From Rhodospirillales bacterium (lineage in GTDB: Bacteria > Pseudomonadota > Alphaproteobacteria > Rhodospirillales > Thalassospiraceae): DNA of 64,000 bases. Shown piece after piece: positions 53,133 through 62,163 of this stretch. The number at the start of each line of letters is the position of its first letter. The first letter of the stretch is position 1. Position numbers and translations under genes: made by a program. Under the pieces are notes generated by a model, which saw only the letters and a list, made by a program, of their open reading frames with translations, did no database searches and was not told where the DNA came from. The stretch is taken from NCBI GenBank assembly GCA_019634165.1, contig JAHQVT010000002.1, forward strand, positions 186,001 to 250,000, written 5' to 3'.

Positions 53133-56100
53133 ATGCAGACGCTTGTCGCATCGTCCAGAGAAACCAAGCAGCGCCTTGTGCTTTTTATAAGCTTGTTTCT
53201 TGTTGGCTTGGCCTCTGTTGGTTTGACCGTGTTTTATGAAAACACATTAAACCACGAGGTCCGAGAGGAAACAGACCGCGCACTGTCGCGGCTTTCTGGT
53301 CATGGCCGCACCATTCTTCTGAACGATATCGGTCAATATCGTGACAACCTTTATTTCCTGCACGCGACACCCCCAATTTCTGGCATGACACGCGCCACGG
53401 CAAATGGCGGAACCGATCCATTTGACGGTACCCGTTTCATTCAATGGAAAATCCGCCTTGAAACGATCTTCGTTTCAATGTTGCAAAACAACGCGGAAAT
53501 CGACCAGCTAAGAGTCATTCAGACCAATGAAACCGGTAAAGAACTTATTCGTGTCGACCGGCTTAGTGGCAAGATCGCTATAATTGATGATCAATGGCTA
53601 CAGGAAAAAGCCTCTAGCGACTATTTCAAGGCATCGATGAACTTGCATCCCGGTGAACTGTACTTGTCACGTATCAACCTGAACCGGGAGTTCGGCCGGA
53701 TAGAGTACCCGATCAGGCCGACCATTCGCCTATCGACACCCATTTTCTACGAAGATGGTAACCGGTTTGGTTTCCTGATCATGAATGTCAACGCCTCGAT
53801 CCTTCTTGAACGTTTCCGGTCGGAAACCAGCGGGCAGTTTGACATGATCCTGACCGACAATGACGGATACTATATTGACCATCCCCTTCCCGAATACCGG
53901 TTTAGCCGCGATCTCGAACAGGAACATAACTGGTCTGCTGACTATTCTATTTCTGAATTGCCAACCGACGAAGGCCTGATTGCCACGGAACTTCTCAGCG
54001 GGAATTCCTTTGCCGTCCATCATACCCTTGTGCAATACGCAGCCGATCCAAATTCGGCGATGCATATCTATGCCGCAGCACCGGAAAACTGGATAGACAG
54101 CCAACTTTGGACCCGTCGACTTGCAACATATGGCTTTGCTAGCTTTGTGCTTGTGATCCTGATGGGGACACTTGCCATGTTCATGGGCAGTTACCGAAAC
54201 AGTGTGCGACTTTCAACTGCCCGTGCTGAACATGAGGCCATTATTAGTGGATCGTCTGCCGCCATCATCGGCATGGAGCTTCACGGCCGCATAACCAGTT
54301 GCAATGATTCAGCAGGCATCTTGCTTCGCATGTCTCCCAAGAACGTCATCGGAAAGAAAATTTCGGATCTCAATCTTTTTGCCGATATTGATTTTGACGA
54401 GAAAGTTAAACAGGTGCGTGAAGAAAAATCATCCATGTTGTTGGAGACAACATTCACCGGACAACACGACAGAGAAATCGAGCTTTCCGTTACCTTTTCT
54501 CCGATCATTTTGGACAACCAAGAGCTTGCCGGGATTGCGATTATTGCGCGTGACATCACAGAGGAAAAAGAAGCCAAACGTCAGATTCTTAAAGCCAATG
54601 CCGAACTTGAAGCCAAGGTCGCCAAACGCACAGAAGAACTCGCCATGGCCCATAAAAAGGCCATGCATGCCAGCGAGATGAAAAGCGCCTTTATTTCACA
54701 TGTCAGTCATGAAATGCGCACCCCCTTAAACGGCATGAGTGGCACCCTTAACCTGATCAAGCGCGATCCACTGACAGAAAATCAAAAAAAATACATCGCG
54801 ATGGCGGAAATGAGCAGCTCCACCCTTGCGACATTGATCAATGATATTCTTGATCTTTCAAAGATCGAAGCTGGCAAACTTGATTTCGAACACCATCCGT
54901 TTAATCCACTGGCAATTTTAGAAGCCGTCGCGCAGTCGTCTTCAATTCGCGCCCAAGAAAAGAAGATCGATCTGATCCTTGATACGACCGAACTGCAATA
55001 TGACAAGCTTTATGGTGATGCAAATCGCCTGAAACAGATTCTAAACAACCTGATCAGCAACGCGACAAAATTCACATCAAGCGGCTACGTTGCCATTTCA
55101 GCCGCAACTAAGATCGAAGGCGATCAAATTCGCCTTAATGTGCGTATTGAAGATAGCGGCATGGGCATTGCCAAGAAAAACCAGCACAAATTATTCTCTG
55201 CCTTTTCGCAGGAAGACAGCACCGTCTCGGCGAATTTTGGTGGTACGGGTCTTGGATTGTCTATCTGCAAACAACTTTGCAATCTCATGAATGGCGATAT
55301 CGGTTTTGAGTCTGAAAAAGGTGTCGGCAGCACCTTCTTCTTCCATCTGTATTTTGATGCGAAAAATGCATCACGCCGCGAACTGTCCCCTGTCCTTGCA
55401 GACAAGAGCATAATGGTTGTTATGGACCAGGCAAAAACACGGGAATTTGCCAGCCGAATTGTCCAATCACTGGGCGGGCATGTTGCCAATCAAACGATTG
55501 ATGACCTTGGCAAAAACGTCGGCATGCCCCCCCCCGACATCATCATCACAGACCACATCAATGGTCGCCTAAAAGACCTATGCCGCCAAATCGAACAAAA
55601 CAGCCCCAAAAGCACCCCAATCCCGGCACTTTGCGTTGTGAACCCATTTGATCAGACCCCGCCCCTATATCGCGGAGAAGTCTGTGTCGTGGCCTCGCCG
55701 CTCACGCAAACAGGATTGGCAGCACAAGCGCCATACCTAACCGGAAAGACCGACATTCAAAACCCGGCCTCCTCCCAATCTGCACCCAATGCGAACGAAG
55801 ATGCATCCAAGCCATCCGACGCAACAGAAACATCTGCGACCTTTGATCAAACGAATATTTTGATTGTCGATGATAACGATATCAACCTTGCTGTCGCACA
55901 AGGGTTGCTTGCGGCAACCAATGCCCATATCCAAACCGCACATAACGGTATCGAGGCGATTGAAGTACTGCGTCAAATGTCAGATGCGAACAAGAATTGC
56001 CATTGCATTCTTATGGACTGCCAGATGCCAAGAATGGATGGATATGAAACCACGAACGTCATCCGAAGTGGTAAGGTCCTACCAGAACTTTCCGACATAC

Positions 56101-56261
56101 CAATCATCGCCATGACCGCCAGTGCAATGTCTGGTGAACGGGAAAAATGCCTTGCAGCCGGGATGTCTGATTACATCACCAAACCCATTCAGACCGACAT
56201 TCTTATCGAACGGGTCAAACATTGGGTCGATAAACGTAAAATGCAGCATGCTGATACGTAA
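53133..56261 (+). CDS. Hybrid sensor histidine kinase with PAS, degenerate and active receiver domains
   Basis: About 1042 residues. A membrane helix (13-35), a periplasmic Cache-like sensor region (36-330), a second helix (330-352), a PAS domain (about 365-490), HisKA with SHVSHEMRTPLNG (phospho-His526), HATPase_c (NNLISNATKF, GGTGLGLSI), then a degenerate receiver (about 750-860, lacking the phospho-Asp context) and a complete receiver (LIVDDNDINLAV, phosphoacceptor Asp962 in LMDCQMPRMDG, KPI). Start ATG 53133 is taken since it precedes the first helix; TTG 53070 is possible. No cognate histidine phosphotransferase or response regulator is adjacent. The signal is unknown; neighbouring genes suggest carboxylates at most as a guess. 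Confidence 0.88.
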   Translation: MQTLVASSRETKQRLVLFISLFLVGLASVGLTVFYENTLNHEVREETDRALSRLSGHGRTILLNDIGQYRDNLYFLHATPPISGMTRATANGGTDPFDGTRFIQWKIRLETIFVSMLQNNAEIDQLRVIQTNETGKELIRVDRLSGKIAIIDDQWLQEKASSDYFKASMNLHPGELYLSRINLNREFGRIEYPIRPTIRLSTPIFYEDGNRFGFLIMNVNASILLERFRSETSGQFDMILTDNDGYYIDHPLPEYRFSRDLEQEHNWSADYSISELPTDEGLIATELLSGNSFAVHHTLVQYAADPNSAMHIYAAAPENWIDSQLWTRRLATYGFASFVLVILMGTLAMFMGSYRNSVRLSTARAEHEAIISGSSAAIIGMELHGRITSCNDSAGILLRMSPKNVIGKKISDLNLFADIDFDEKVKQVREEKSSMLLETTFTGQHDREIELSVTFSPIILDNQELAGIAIIARDITEEKEAKRQILKANAELEAKVAKRTEELAMAHKKAMHASEMKSAFISHVSHEMRTPLNGMSGTLNLIKRDPLTENQKKYIAMAEMSSSTLATLINDILDLSKIEAGKLDFEHHPFNPLAILEAVAQSSSIRAQEKKIDLILDTTELQYDKLYGDANRLKQILNNLISNATKFTSSGYVAISAATKIEGDQIRLNVRIEDSGMGIAKKNQHKLFSAFSQEDSTVSANFGGTGLGLSICKQLCNLMNGDIGFESEKGVGSTFFFHLYFDAKNASRRELSPVLADKSIMVVMDQAKTREFASRIVQSLGGHVANQTIDDLGKNVGMPPPDIIITDHINGRLKDLCRQIEQNSPKSTPIPALCVVNPFDQTPPLYRGEVCVVASPLTQTGLAAQAPYLTGKTDIQNPASSQSAPNANEDASKPSDATETSATFDQTNILIVDDNDINLAVAQGLLAATNAHIQTAHNGIEAIEVLRQMSDANKNCHCILMDCQMPRMDGYETTNVIRSGKVLPELSDIPIIAMTASAMSGEREKCLAAGMSDYITKPIQTDILIERVKHWVDKRKMQHADT

Positions 56262-56297
56262 CACAGGTGACCTGATCACCAGCACTTGTCGCCAAGC

Positions 56298-57461
56298 TTA
56301 TTCGGCCAAATCGCGCATCACCGAAATCAGATCAGACTTTCCTTCAAACCCAATTCCAGGCAGTTCAGGCATGGTGATATAGCCATCCTTGACCTTAACA
56401 CTGTCGGGAAAACCACCATAAGGCTGGAACAGATCGGGATAACTTTCATTGCCGCCCAACCCCAATCCAGCGGCAATATTTAGTGACATCTGATGCCCAC
56501 CATGTGGAATGCAGCGTTTGGGTGACCAGCCGTGGGTTTTCAGGATATCTAACGTGCGCAGATATTCAACCAGCCCATAGGAAAGCGCGCAATCAAACTG
56601 CAGCCAATCGCGATCCGGGCGCATCCCGCCATAGCGCAAAAGGTTCTTGGCATCTTGATGGGAAAACAGGTTTTCGCCCGTTGCCATTGCACTGGGGTAA
56701 AAGTCCGCAAGGGCTGCTTGCAACTGATAATCCAGCGGATCGCCCGCCTCTTCATACCAGAACAACGGATACTCGCGCAGCATCTTGGCATAGGCAATTG
56801 CGGTTTCAAGATCAAAGCGCCCATTGGCATCAACAGCAAGCTGTGCCTCGCTTCCAATCTCATCAAGCACCGCTTCTATGCGCGCCCGATCATCATCAAT
56901 CGAGGCCCCACCAATTTTCATCTTTACCACGGTATAGCCGCGATTAAGGTATCCGCGCATTTCTGCGCGCAAGGCCAATAAATCCTTGCCCGGATAGTAA
57001 TATCCGCCCGCGGCATAAACAAAAACCTTTGGGTTGGCTTGCCCGCCATAGGCATCAGCCAGCAGATGGAATAATGGCTTTTCGGCAATCTTGGCAACCG
57101 CATCCCAAATCGCCATATCGACGGTCCCCACCGCAACGGATCGTTCCCCGTGACCACCGGGCTTTTCATTCTGCATCAAGGTCGCCCAAATCCGATGTGG
57201 ATCAAGGTTATCCCCCGTTTCGTTCAAAAGTGATGCTGGGTCTGCTGTAAGAACGCGATCGCGAAACCGCTCGCGGATCAGTCCGCCCTGTCCATAACGC
57301 CCGTTGGAATTAAACCCATAACCCACCACCCGACGCCCATCACGAACCACATCGGTTACGACGGCAACCAGACTGGCTGTCATTTTCGAAAAATCGATAT
57401 AGGCGTTCCGAATGGGCGAGGCAATCGGCTTGGTCACCTCGACGATATCGACAATTTGCAT
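56298..57461 (-). CDS. tarD: D(-)-Tartrate dehydratase (enolase superfamily)
   Basis: Converts D-tartrate to oxaloacetate by Mg2+-assisted dehydration. The 387-residue protein has the capping domain (SPIRNAYIDF, GFNSNGRYGQGGLIRERF) and the barrel with VVKMKIGG (catalytic Lys182), metal ligands Asp211 (VDANGR), Glu237 (FWYEE) and Glu263 (TGEN), and His320 in CIPHGGHQ. These match the Bradyrhizobium tartrate dehydratase residues with a constant offset, so the assignment within the mandelate racemase subgroup is strong. AAGGAT seven bases upstream supports ATG 57461. The neighbours (DmlA-like, TtuD, TtuC, Tct) agree. Confidence 0.93.
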   Translation of the reverse strand: MQIVDIVEVTKPIASPIRNAYIDFSKMTASLVAVVTDVVRDGRRVVGYGFNSNGRYGQGGLIRERFRDRVLTADPASLLNETGDNLDPHRIWATLMQNEKPGGHGERSVAVGTVDMAIWDAVAKIAEKPLFHLLADAYGGQANPKVFVYAAGGYYYPGKDLLALRAEMRGYLNRGYTVVKMKIGGASIDDDRARIEAVLDEIGSEAQLAVDANGRFDLETAIAYAKMLREYPLFWYEEAGDPLDYQLQAALADFYPSAMATGENLFSHQDAKNLLRYGGMRPDRDWLQFDCALSYGLVEYLRTLDILKTHGWSPKRCIPHGGHQMSLNIAAGLGLGGNESYPDLFQPYGGFPDSVKVKDGYITMPELPGIGFEGKSDLISVMRDLAE

Positions 57462-57495
57462 AACCGTATCCTTAGAACAAAATCACATGAATTGC

Positions 57496-57514
57496 TTATC
57501 TTGCCTAAGAATAA
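57496..57514. promoter_or_regulatory. Candidate LysR-type operator between tarD and the regulator
   Basis: TTATCTT, then GCCT, then AAGAATAA form an inverted repeat with one unpaired base in the 119-bp divergent gap, the normal place for a LysR-type box. No experimental support; the exact consensus (T-N11-A) is only roughly met. Confidence 0.35.
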
Positions 57515-57580
57515 AGCTTGCCAACGTTACATATCCAATGTGAACTCCGACTATGTTCATACTGAGTTGGCATAACCACC

Positions 57581-58459
57581 ATGGAACTGCGTTGGCTTGA
57601 AGATTTTATCGCACTGAGCGAGACGCTTAATTTTTCACGCGCGGCAGAACAGCGAAACATCACACAACCGGCCTTTAGCCGCCGTATCCGCGCGCTTGAA
57701 AGCTGGATTGGTGCCAAATTGGTCGAACGCACCACCCATTCGGTTGCCTTGACACCATCCGGGAAGCATTTCCTTGCCCATGCCCGTGCGGTTTGCTTTT
57801 CACTGAACCAGGCCAAACGCGAAGCCTGCGAACTTGCAAAATCCACGCATGGATCACTTAACATCGCAGCCACCCACGCGCTTTCTTTCACCTTCATCCC
57901 CGAATGGCTTAGACAGCAGAATGAAGTCATGTCTCTGGGGTCGTTAAATTTGGTGTCTGACAGCATGCAGGCCTGCGAAAGCCTGATGCAAAAGGGCGAA
58001 ATTGATTTTCTGATTGCCCACGCCCATCCAGACGCGCCGTCGGAACTACAACCACCGCTGTTCCAAAGTCGGGTGATCGGTCACGATCAGCTTATTGCCA
58101 TGATCACACCATCCTTGGCATCACAAATCAAAGCAACAAAACAGCCCGCCCCCTACCTTGCCTATAGTGCTGAATCCGGTCTTGGCCGGATCATTGATGC
58201 AACTCATCAACACAGCAATAAACACAGCTTTGCCAAACCGGGATTTACATCCCACCTCGCGGCAACATTACATTCCATGACAAAAAGCGGAGCCGGGGTC
58301 GCATGGCTCCCCGAAAGCCTTGCTGGCCGTGACCTTGACACCGGGCAGTTGGAAGCTTTCAATCCAAAAGATCCGGCGATTGCACTTGAAATCCACATCA
58401 GTCGCCCACGACGCCGGCTAAGCAAAATCGCCGAAGAACTTTGGTCGCTCATCCCTTGA
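57581..58459 (+). CDS. LysR-family transcriptional regulator of the tartrate cluster
   Basis: A 292-residue regulator. The winged helix-turn-helix (about 1-65: MELRWLEDFIALSETLNFSR, AAEQRNITQPAFSRRI, RALESWIGAKLVERT) is followed by a two-lobe effector domain (about 90-290). It is divergent from tarD across 119 bp containing a palindromic site, the normal organisation for a LysR activator of the neighbouring operon. The effector is presumably a tartrate or malate isomer (inference). Confidence 0.88.
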   Translation: MELRWLEDFIALSETLNFSRAAEQRNITQPAFSRRIRALESWIGAKLVERTTHSVALTPSGKHFLAHARAVCFSLNQAKREACELAKSTHGSLNIAATHALSFTFIPEWLRQQNEVMSLGSLNLVSDSMQACESLMQKGEIDFLIAHAHPDAPSELQPPLFQSRVIGHDQLIAMITPSLASQIKATKQPAPYLAYSAESGLGRIIDATHQHSNKHSFAKPGFTSHLAATLHSMTKSGAGVAWLPESLAGRDLDTGQLEAFNPKDPAIALEIHISRPRRRLSKIAEELWSLIP

Positions 58460-58535
58460 GCATCTGCCTTTCTCGGCATCAACGGGCATAGGCTTCCTCC
58501 GATTTTCTCTGCGCCTAATTACGAGACGTCGACAT

Positions 58536-58579
58536 AAAAACAGGAACCCGACCTCCTTGCAGCACGCAAGAAGATCGGG
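58536..58579 (-). terminator. Intrinsic terminator of the dmlA/ttuD/ttuC operon
   Basis: Read on the minus strand, CCCGATCTTCTTGC pairs over all 14 positions (including G-T wobbles) with GCAAGGAGGTCGGG around GTGCT, followed after TTCCTG by TTTTT. It lies about 30 bp after the dmlA-like stop. Confidence 0.82.
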
Positions 58580-58611
58580 CGGGAGGATAGTCTACCGGGA
58601 AATTTGAAAAC

Positions 58612-59694
58612 TTAACCTTGTGCCAAAACGGCATCGACGATTGCCTGCCCGCAGGTCACGGTATTTGCTTTGCCGCCAAGGTCTGCGGTCCGGAATTCTT
58701 CGGTCGATAGGACTTTTTCTACAGCCTGCAAAATCCCGTCATGCGCAGCGGTATAGCCTAGATGATCCAGCATCATGGCACCGGCCCAGATTTGGCCAAC
58801 GGGGTTTGCGATCCCTTTGCCTGCGATATCTGGGGCAGAACCATGAACCGGTTCAAACAATGACGGGAACTTGCCTTCGGGATTGATGTTGCCAGACGGC
58901 GCAATGCCAATCGTTCCGGTACAGGCCGGACCAAGATCAGACAAGATATCGCCAAACAGGTTTGATGCGACAACCACATCGAACCGATCGGGGTTCAGCA
59001 CAAATTGTGCAGTCAGAATATCAATATGATATTTGTCCCATCGCACATCGGGATACTCTTTGGCCATTTCGATCACCCGTTCATCCCAATAGGGCATCGT
59101 GATGGAAATACCGTTGGATTTCGTTGCCGATGTCAGATGTTTTTTCGGGCGTTTCTGCGCGAGATCGAATGCATATTTCAAAATCCGGTCAACGCCAATC
59201 CGCGACATGATCGTTTCTTGAATGACAATTTCGCGGTCCGTGCCGGGATACATTTTCCCACCGACCGATGAATATTCACCTTCGGTGTTTTCCCGAACAA
59301 CATAGAAATCAATATCACCCGGCTTCCGCCCGGCAAGTGGTGACTGCACACCTGGCATCAGCTTTGCCGGACGCAGGCTGACATATTGATCAAAATCACG
59401 CCGGAACTGAATAAGCGATCCCCACAACGAAATATGGTCCGGGACCGTATCGGGCCAGCCAACCGCGCCAAAGAAAATCGCGTCGTGATTACCCACCTGC
59501 GCCTTCCAGTCATCTGGCATCATCTGACCATGCTTAAGGTAATAATCACATGATCCGAATTCGAACGTCTCGAACGCCAGATCAATACCGTAAACCTTTG
59601 CTGCGACTTCAAGAACGCGCACACCTTCGGGCATGACCTCGGTCCCGATGCCATCCCCGGCGATTACTGCAATCTTGTGTTTCTTACCTGCCAT
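58612..59694 (-). CDS. dmlA: D-Malate dehydrogenase (decarboxylating)-like, DmlA/tartrate dehydrogenase family
   Basis: A 360-residue NAD+-dependent beta-decarboxylating dehydrogenase of the isopropylmalate/isocitrate fold. PDTVPDHISLWGSLIQFRR, FYVVRENTEGEYSS and the ATKSNGISITMPYWDE segments match E. coli DmlA (D-malate to pyruvate and CO2) more closely than tartrate dehydrogenases such as the paralogue encoded at 61034. SNLFGDILSDLGPACTGTIG carries the metal-binding aspartates. GAGGA eight bases upstream supports ATG 59694. D-Malate or D-tartrate/meso-tartrate activity cannot be excluded. Last gene of the ttu-type operon. Confidence 0.85.
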   Translation of the reverse strand: MAGKKHKIAVIAGDGIGTEVMPEGVRVLEVAAKVYGIDLAFETFEFGSCDYYLKHGQMMPDDWKAQVGNHDAIFFGAVGWPDTVPDHISLWGSLIQFRRDFDQYVSLRPAKLMPGVQSPLAGRKPGDIDFYVVRENTEGEYSSVGGKMYPGTDREIVIQETIMSRIGVDRILKYAFDLAQKRPKKHLTSATKSNGISITMPYWDERVIEMAKEYPDVRWDKYHIDILTAQFVLNPDRFDVVVASNLFGDILSDLGPACTGTIGIAPSGNINPEGKFPSLFEPVHGSAPDIAGKGIANPVGQIWAGAMMLDHLGYTAAHDGILQAVEKVLSTEEFRTADLGGKANTVTCGQAIVDAVLAQG

Positions 59695-59727
59695 TTGGAC
59701 TGTTCCTCTGTGTGGGGCTTTTTGATG

Positions 59728-61026
59728 TTAGCTTATCAATATTGCGCGAAAATCATTCACGTTTGTTAATGTCGGTCCTGTCGTAATCGCATCGTCCAGC
59801 TTTTCAAAAAAGCTGTGCCCATCATTGTTCGCAAGATATTCACGCGCCGCAATTTTTAAAAGGTTTGCGCGCGCCAAGGTGTTTGGCGAGATATAAGCAC
59901 CTGCAATCTCTTCCAGACCATCAACACCATCTGTATCACCAGCCACCGCATGAATGCCAGAAGCCCCGTTCAAGGCAACGGCAAGTCCCAGTAAAAACTC
60001 AACATTCCGGCCACCGCGACCATTTCCCTTAACCGTAACCGTTGTCTCACCGCCTGATAGCAAAACACAGGGGCGCGCAAACGGTTGGTCGCGACGCGAG
60101 ACTTGCTTGGCGAGACCAGACATCACCCTGCCAAGTTCCGCCGCTTCACCTTCGATCGCATCGCCAAGAATGTGAACGCTAAGACCGATATCTTTGGCCT
60201 TTTGCGCTGCGGCCTCTAACGCCATCTGTGGTGTGGTAATCAGATGCCATTCAACATTCTTCATGCACGGATCATCAGGCTTGATCGTTTCAAGTTGCCA
60301 GGTTTCAAGCAAGCTCCTGATGTCGTCAGGCAGCGTGATGCTGTAACGATCCAAAATCTGCAACGCATCGGCACAGCTTGTCGGATCAGGCACGGTCGGA
60401 CCCGATGCAATATCAAGAACGTTATCACCGGGCACATCGGAAATCAGAAAGGAAATGACTTTTGCCGGATGGCATAGTGCGGCCAACCTTCCGCCTTTAA
60501 CCCGCGACAGATGGCGACGCACACAGTTCATTTCGTCGATCGAGGCACCAGATTTCAACAAAGCTTGGTTGATCTTCTGCTTTTGCTCAAAGCCCAGTTC
60601 TTTGACCGGATCAACCAGAAGGGCCGATCCACCACCCGAAATAAGACAAATGACAAGATCATCTCCCTTCAAGCCGCTGACACATTCTTTGATCCGCTGT
60701 GTTGCGTTATATCCCGCAATATCAGGAACCGGGTGGGATCCCTCGATGATCTCTATTTTCTGGGTTGGCACAGCATGACCGTAACGCGTCACCACCACCC
60801 CGGAAAGCGGACCCTTCCAGTGTTTTTCAAGAACCTGTGCCATTTTCGCGGATGCCTTTCCCGCCCCGATCACGATTGTGCGTCCACGGGGCGGTTCAGG
60901 CAGAAATTGGGGCAAACAAAGTTCCGGGTTAGCTGCATCAATTGCGGTTTTGAACAAACCCGTCAGAAATTCTCGGACCCATTTGGGGTCATTGAGATAG
61001 ATGTTTTCTGTCTGCCCCATCTTCAT
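59728..61026 (-). CDS. ttuD: Glycerate 2-kinase (MOFRL/TtuD family)
   Basis: Phosphorylates D-glycerate, the product of tartrate decarboxylation, to 2-phosphoglycerate. About 432 residues: an N-terminal DUF4147 Rossmann-like domain (VIGAGKASAKMAQVLE, LISGGGSALLVDP, DVPGDNVLDIASGPTVPDP) and the C-terminal MOFRL domain (LLSGGETTVTVKGNGRGGRN, AVAGDTDGVDG). Start ATG 61026, four bases after AGGGG; ATG 61020 is an alternative and the longer frame to 61062 enters ttuC. It lies between the two dehydrogenases, which agrees with use of their glycerate product. Confidence 0.92.
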   Translation of the reverse strand: MKMGQTENIYLNDPKWVREFLTGLFKTAIDAANPELCLPQFLPEPPRGRTIVIGAGKASAKMAQVLEKHWKGPLSGVVVTRYGHAVPTQKIEIIEGSHPVPDIAGYNATQRIKECVSGLKGDDLVICLISGGGSALLVDPVKELGFEQKQKINQALLKSGASIDEMNCVRRHLSRVKGGRLAALCHPAKVISFLISDVPGDNVLDIASGPTVPDPTSCADALQILDRYSITLPDDIRSLLETWQLETIKPDDPCMKNVEWHLITTPQMALEAAAQKAKDIGLSVHILGDAIEGEAAELGRVMSGLAKQVSRRDQPFARPCVLLSGGETTVTVKGNGRGGRNVEFLLGLAVALNGASGIHAVAGDTDGVDGLEEIAGAYISPNTLARANLLKIAAREYLANNDGHSFFEKLDDAITTGPTLTNVNDFRAILIS

Positions 61027-61033
61027 GCTGCCC

Positions 61034-62110
61034 CTAGAGGTTGTCACCATGGATGGCGGCAATCACAGCATCGGTAACCTGCCGTGTCGTTGCCTTGCCA
61101 CCCAGATCAGGCGTATGCAAATCGACATCTGCGGTCACGCGTTCAACAGCACGCATCAATCGTTCCGCTGCTGCCTGCTCGCCGAGATGTTCAAGCATCA
61201 TCACCGCACTCCAGAACGTCGCCACAGGATTGGCAATGCCCTGACCGGTAATGTCAAATGCCGAACCATGGATCGGCTCGAACATAGATGGGAATTTGCC
61301 TTCTGGATTAAGGTTGGCGGTCGGCGCAATGCCAAGCGACCCGGCAAGAGCCGCAGCAAGGTCAGACAGAATATCTGCATGCAGGTTGGTTGCGACAATC
61401 GTATCAAGGGTTTCCGGGCGCAGGGTCATGCGCATGGTCATCGCATCGACCAGCATTTTGTCCCATTCAACATCCGGGTAATCTTGTGCGACTTCGCTGG
61501 CAATTTCATCCCACATGACCATCCCGTTGCGCTGGGCGTTTGATTTGGTCACGACGGTCAATTTCTTGCGCGGGCGTGTACGGGCCAGATCAAAGGCAAA
61601 CCGCATGATCCGGGTGACACCCGCACGGGTGAAAATCGAAACTTCGGTTGCGACTTCTTCGGGCAAGCCAACATGGGAACGCCCACCCTGACCGGCATAT
61701 TCGCCTTCGGAATTCTCACGCACAATCACCCAATCAAGTTCGCTTTGCTTGACGTTCCTAAGTGGGCTTTCAATACCCGGCAGAATACGGGTCGGGCGGA
61801 CATTGGCGTATTGATCAAATGGCTGACAGATGGCAAGACGCAGCCCCCAAAGGGTCACATGGTCTGGCACATCGGGGGCACCCACCGCGCCGAAATAGAT
61901 CGCATCATGATCCTCGATCTGCCCGCGGCCGTCAGCAGGCATCATCACACCGTGCTTTTTATAATAGTCCGAGCCCCAGTCAAAACTGTCGAAACTCATG
62001 GTAAAGCCACCGTCGCGCTTGGCAAGCACGTCAAGAACTTCAACACCGGCCGCAACAACCTCTTTACCGATCCCGTCGCCGGGGATGGCAGCAATACGAT
62101 AGTTTTTCAT
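61034..62110 (-). CDS. ttuC: Tartrate dehydrogenase/decarboxylase
   Basis: A 358-residue decarboxylating dehydrogenase. FDWGSDYYKKHGVMMPADG, PDHVTLWGLRLAICQPFDQY, IVRENSEGEYAGQGGR and SNAQRNGMVMWDEIA agree closely with Pseudomonas tartrate dehydrogenase, which acts on L-(+)-tartrate, meso-tartrate (to D-glycerate) and D-malate with NAD+ and Mn2+. ATNLHADILSDLAAALAGS provides the metal-binding Asp. It is a paralogue of the DmlA-like protein at 58612. The stop overlaps the ribosome site of ttuD. Confidence 0.92.
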   Translation of the reverse strand: MKNYRIAAIPGDGIGKEVVAAGVEVLDVLAKRDGGFTMSFDSFDWGSDYYKKHGVMMPADGRGQIEDHDAIYFGAVGAPDVPDHVTLWGLRLAICQPFDQYANVRPTRILPGIESPLRNVKQSELDWVIVRENSEGEYAGQGGRSHVGLPEEVATEVSIFTRAGVTRIMRFAFDLARTRPRKKLTVVTKSNAQRNGMVMWDEIASEVAQDYPDVEWDKMLVDAMTMRMTLRPETLDTIVATNLHADILSDLAAALAGSLGIAPTANLNPEGKFPSMFEPIHGSAFDITGQGIANPVATFWSAVMMLEHLGEQAAAERLMRAVERVTADVDLHTPDLGGKATTRQVTDAVIAAIHGDNL

Positions 62111-62163
62111 TTTCAGTCTCTGTTCGTTAGCAGGTTAAGGCGTTTTCTCGTGACCAACTGGTC

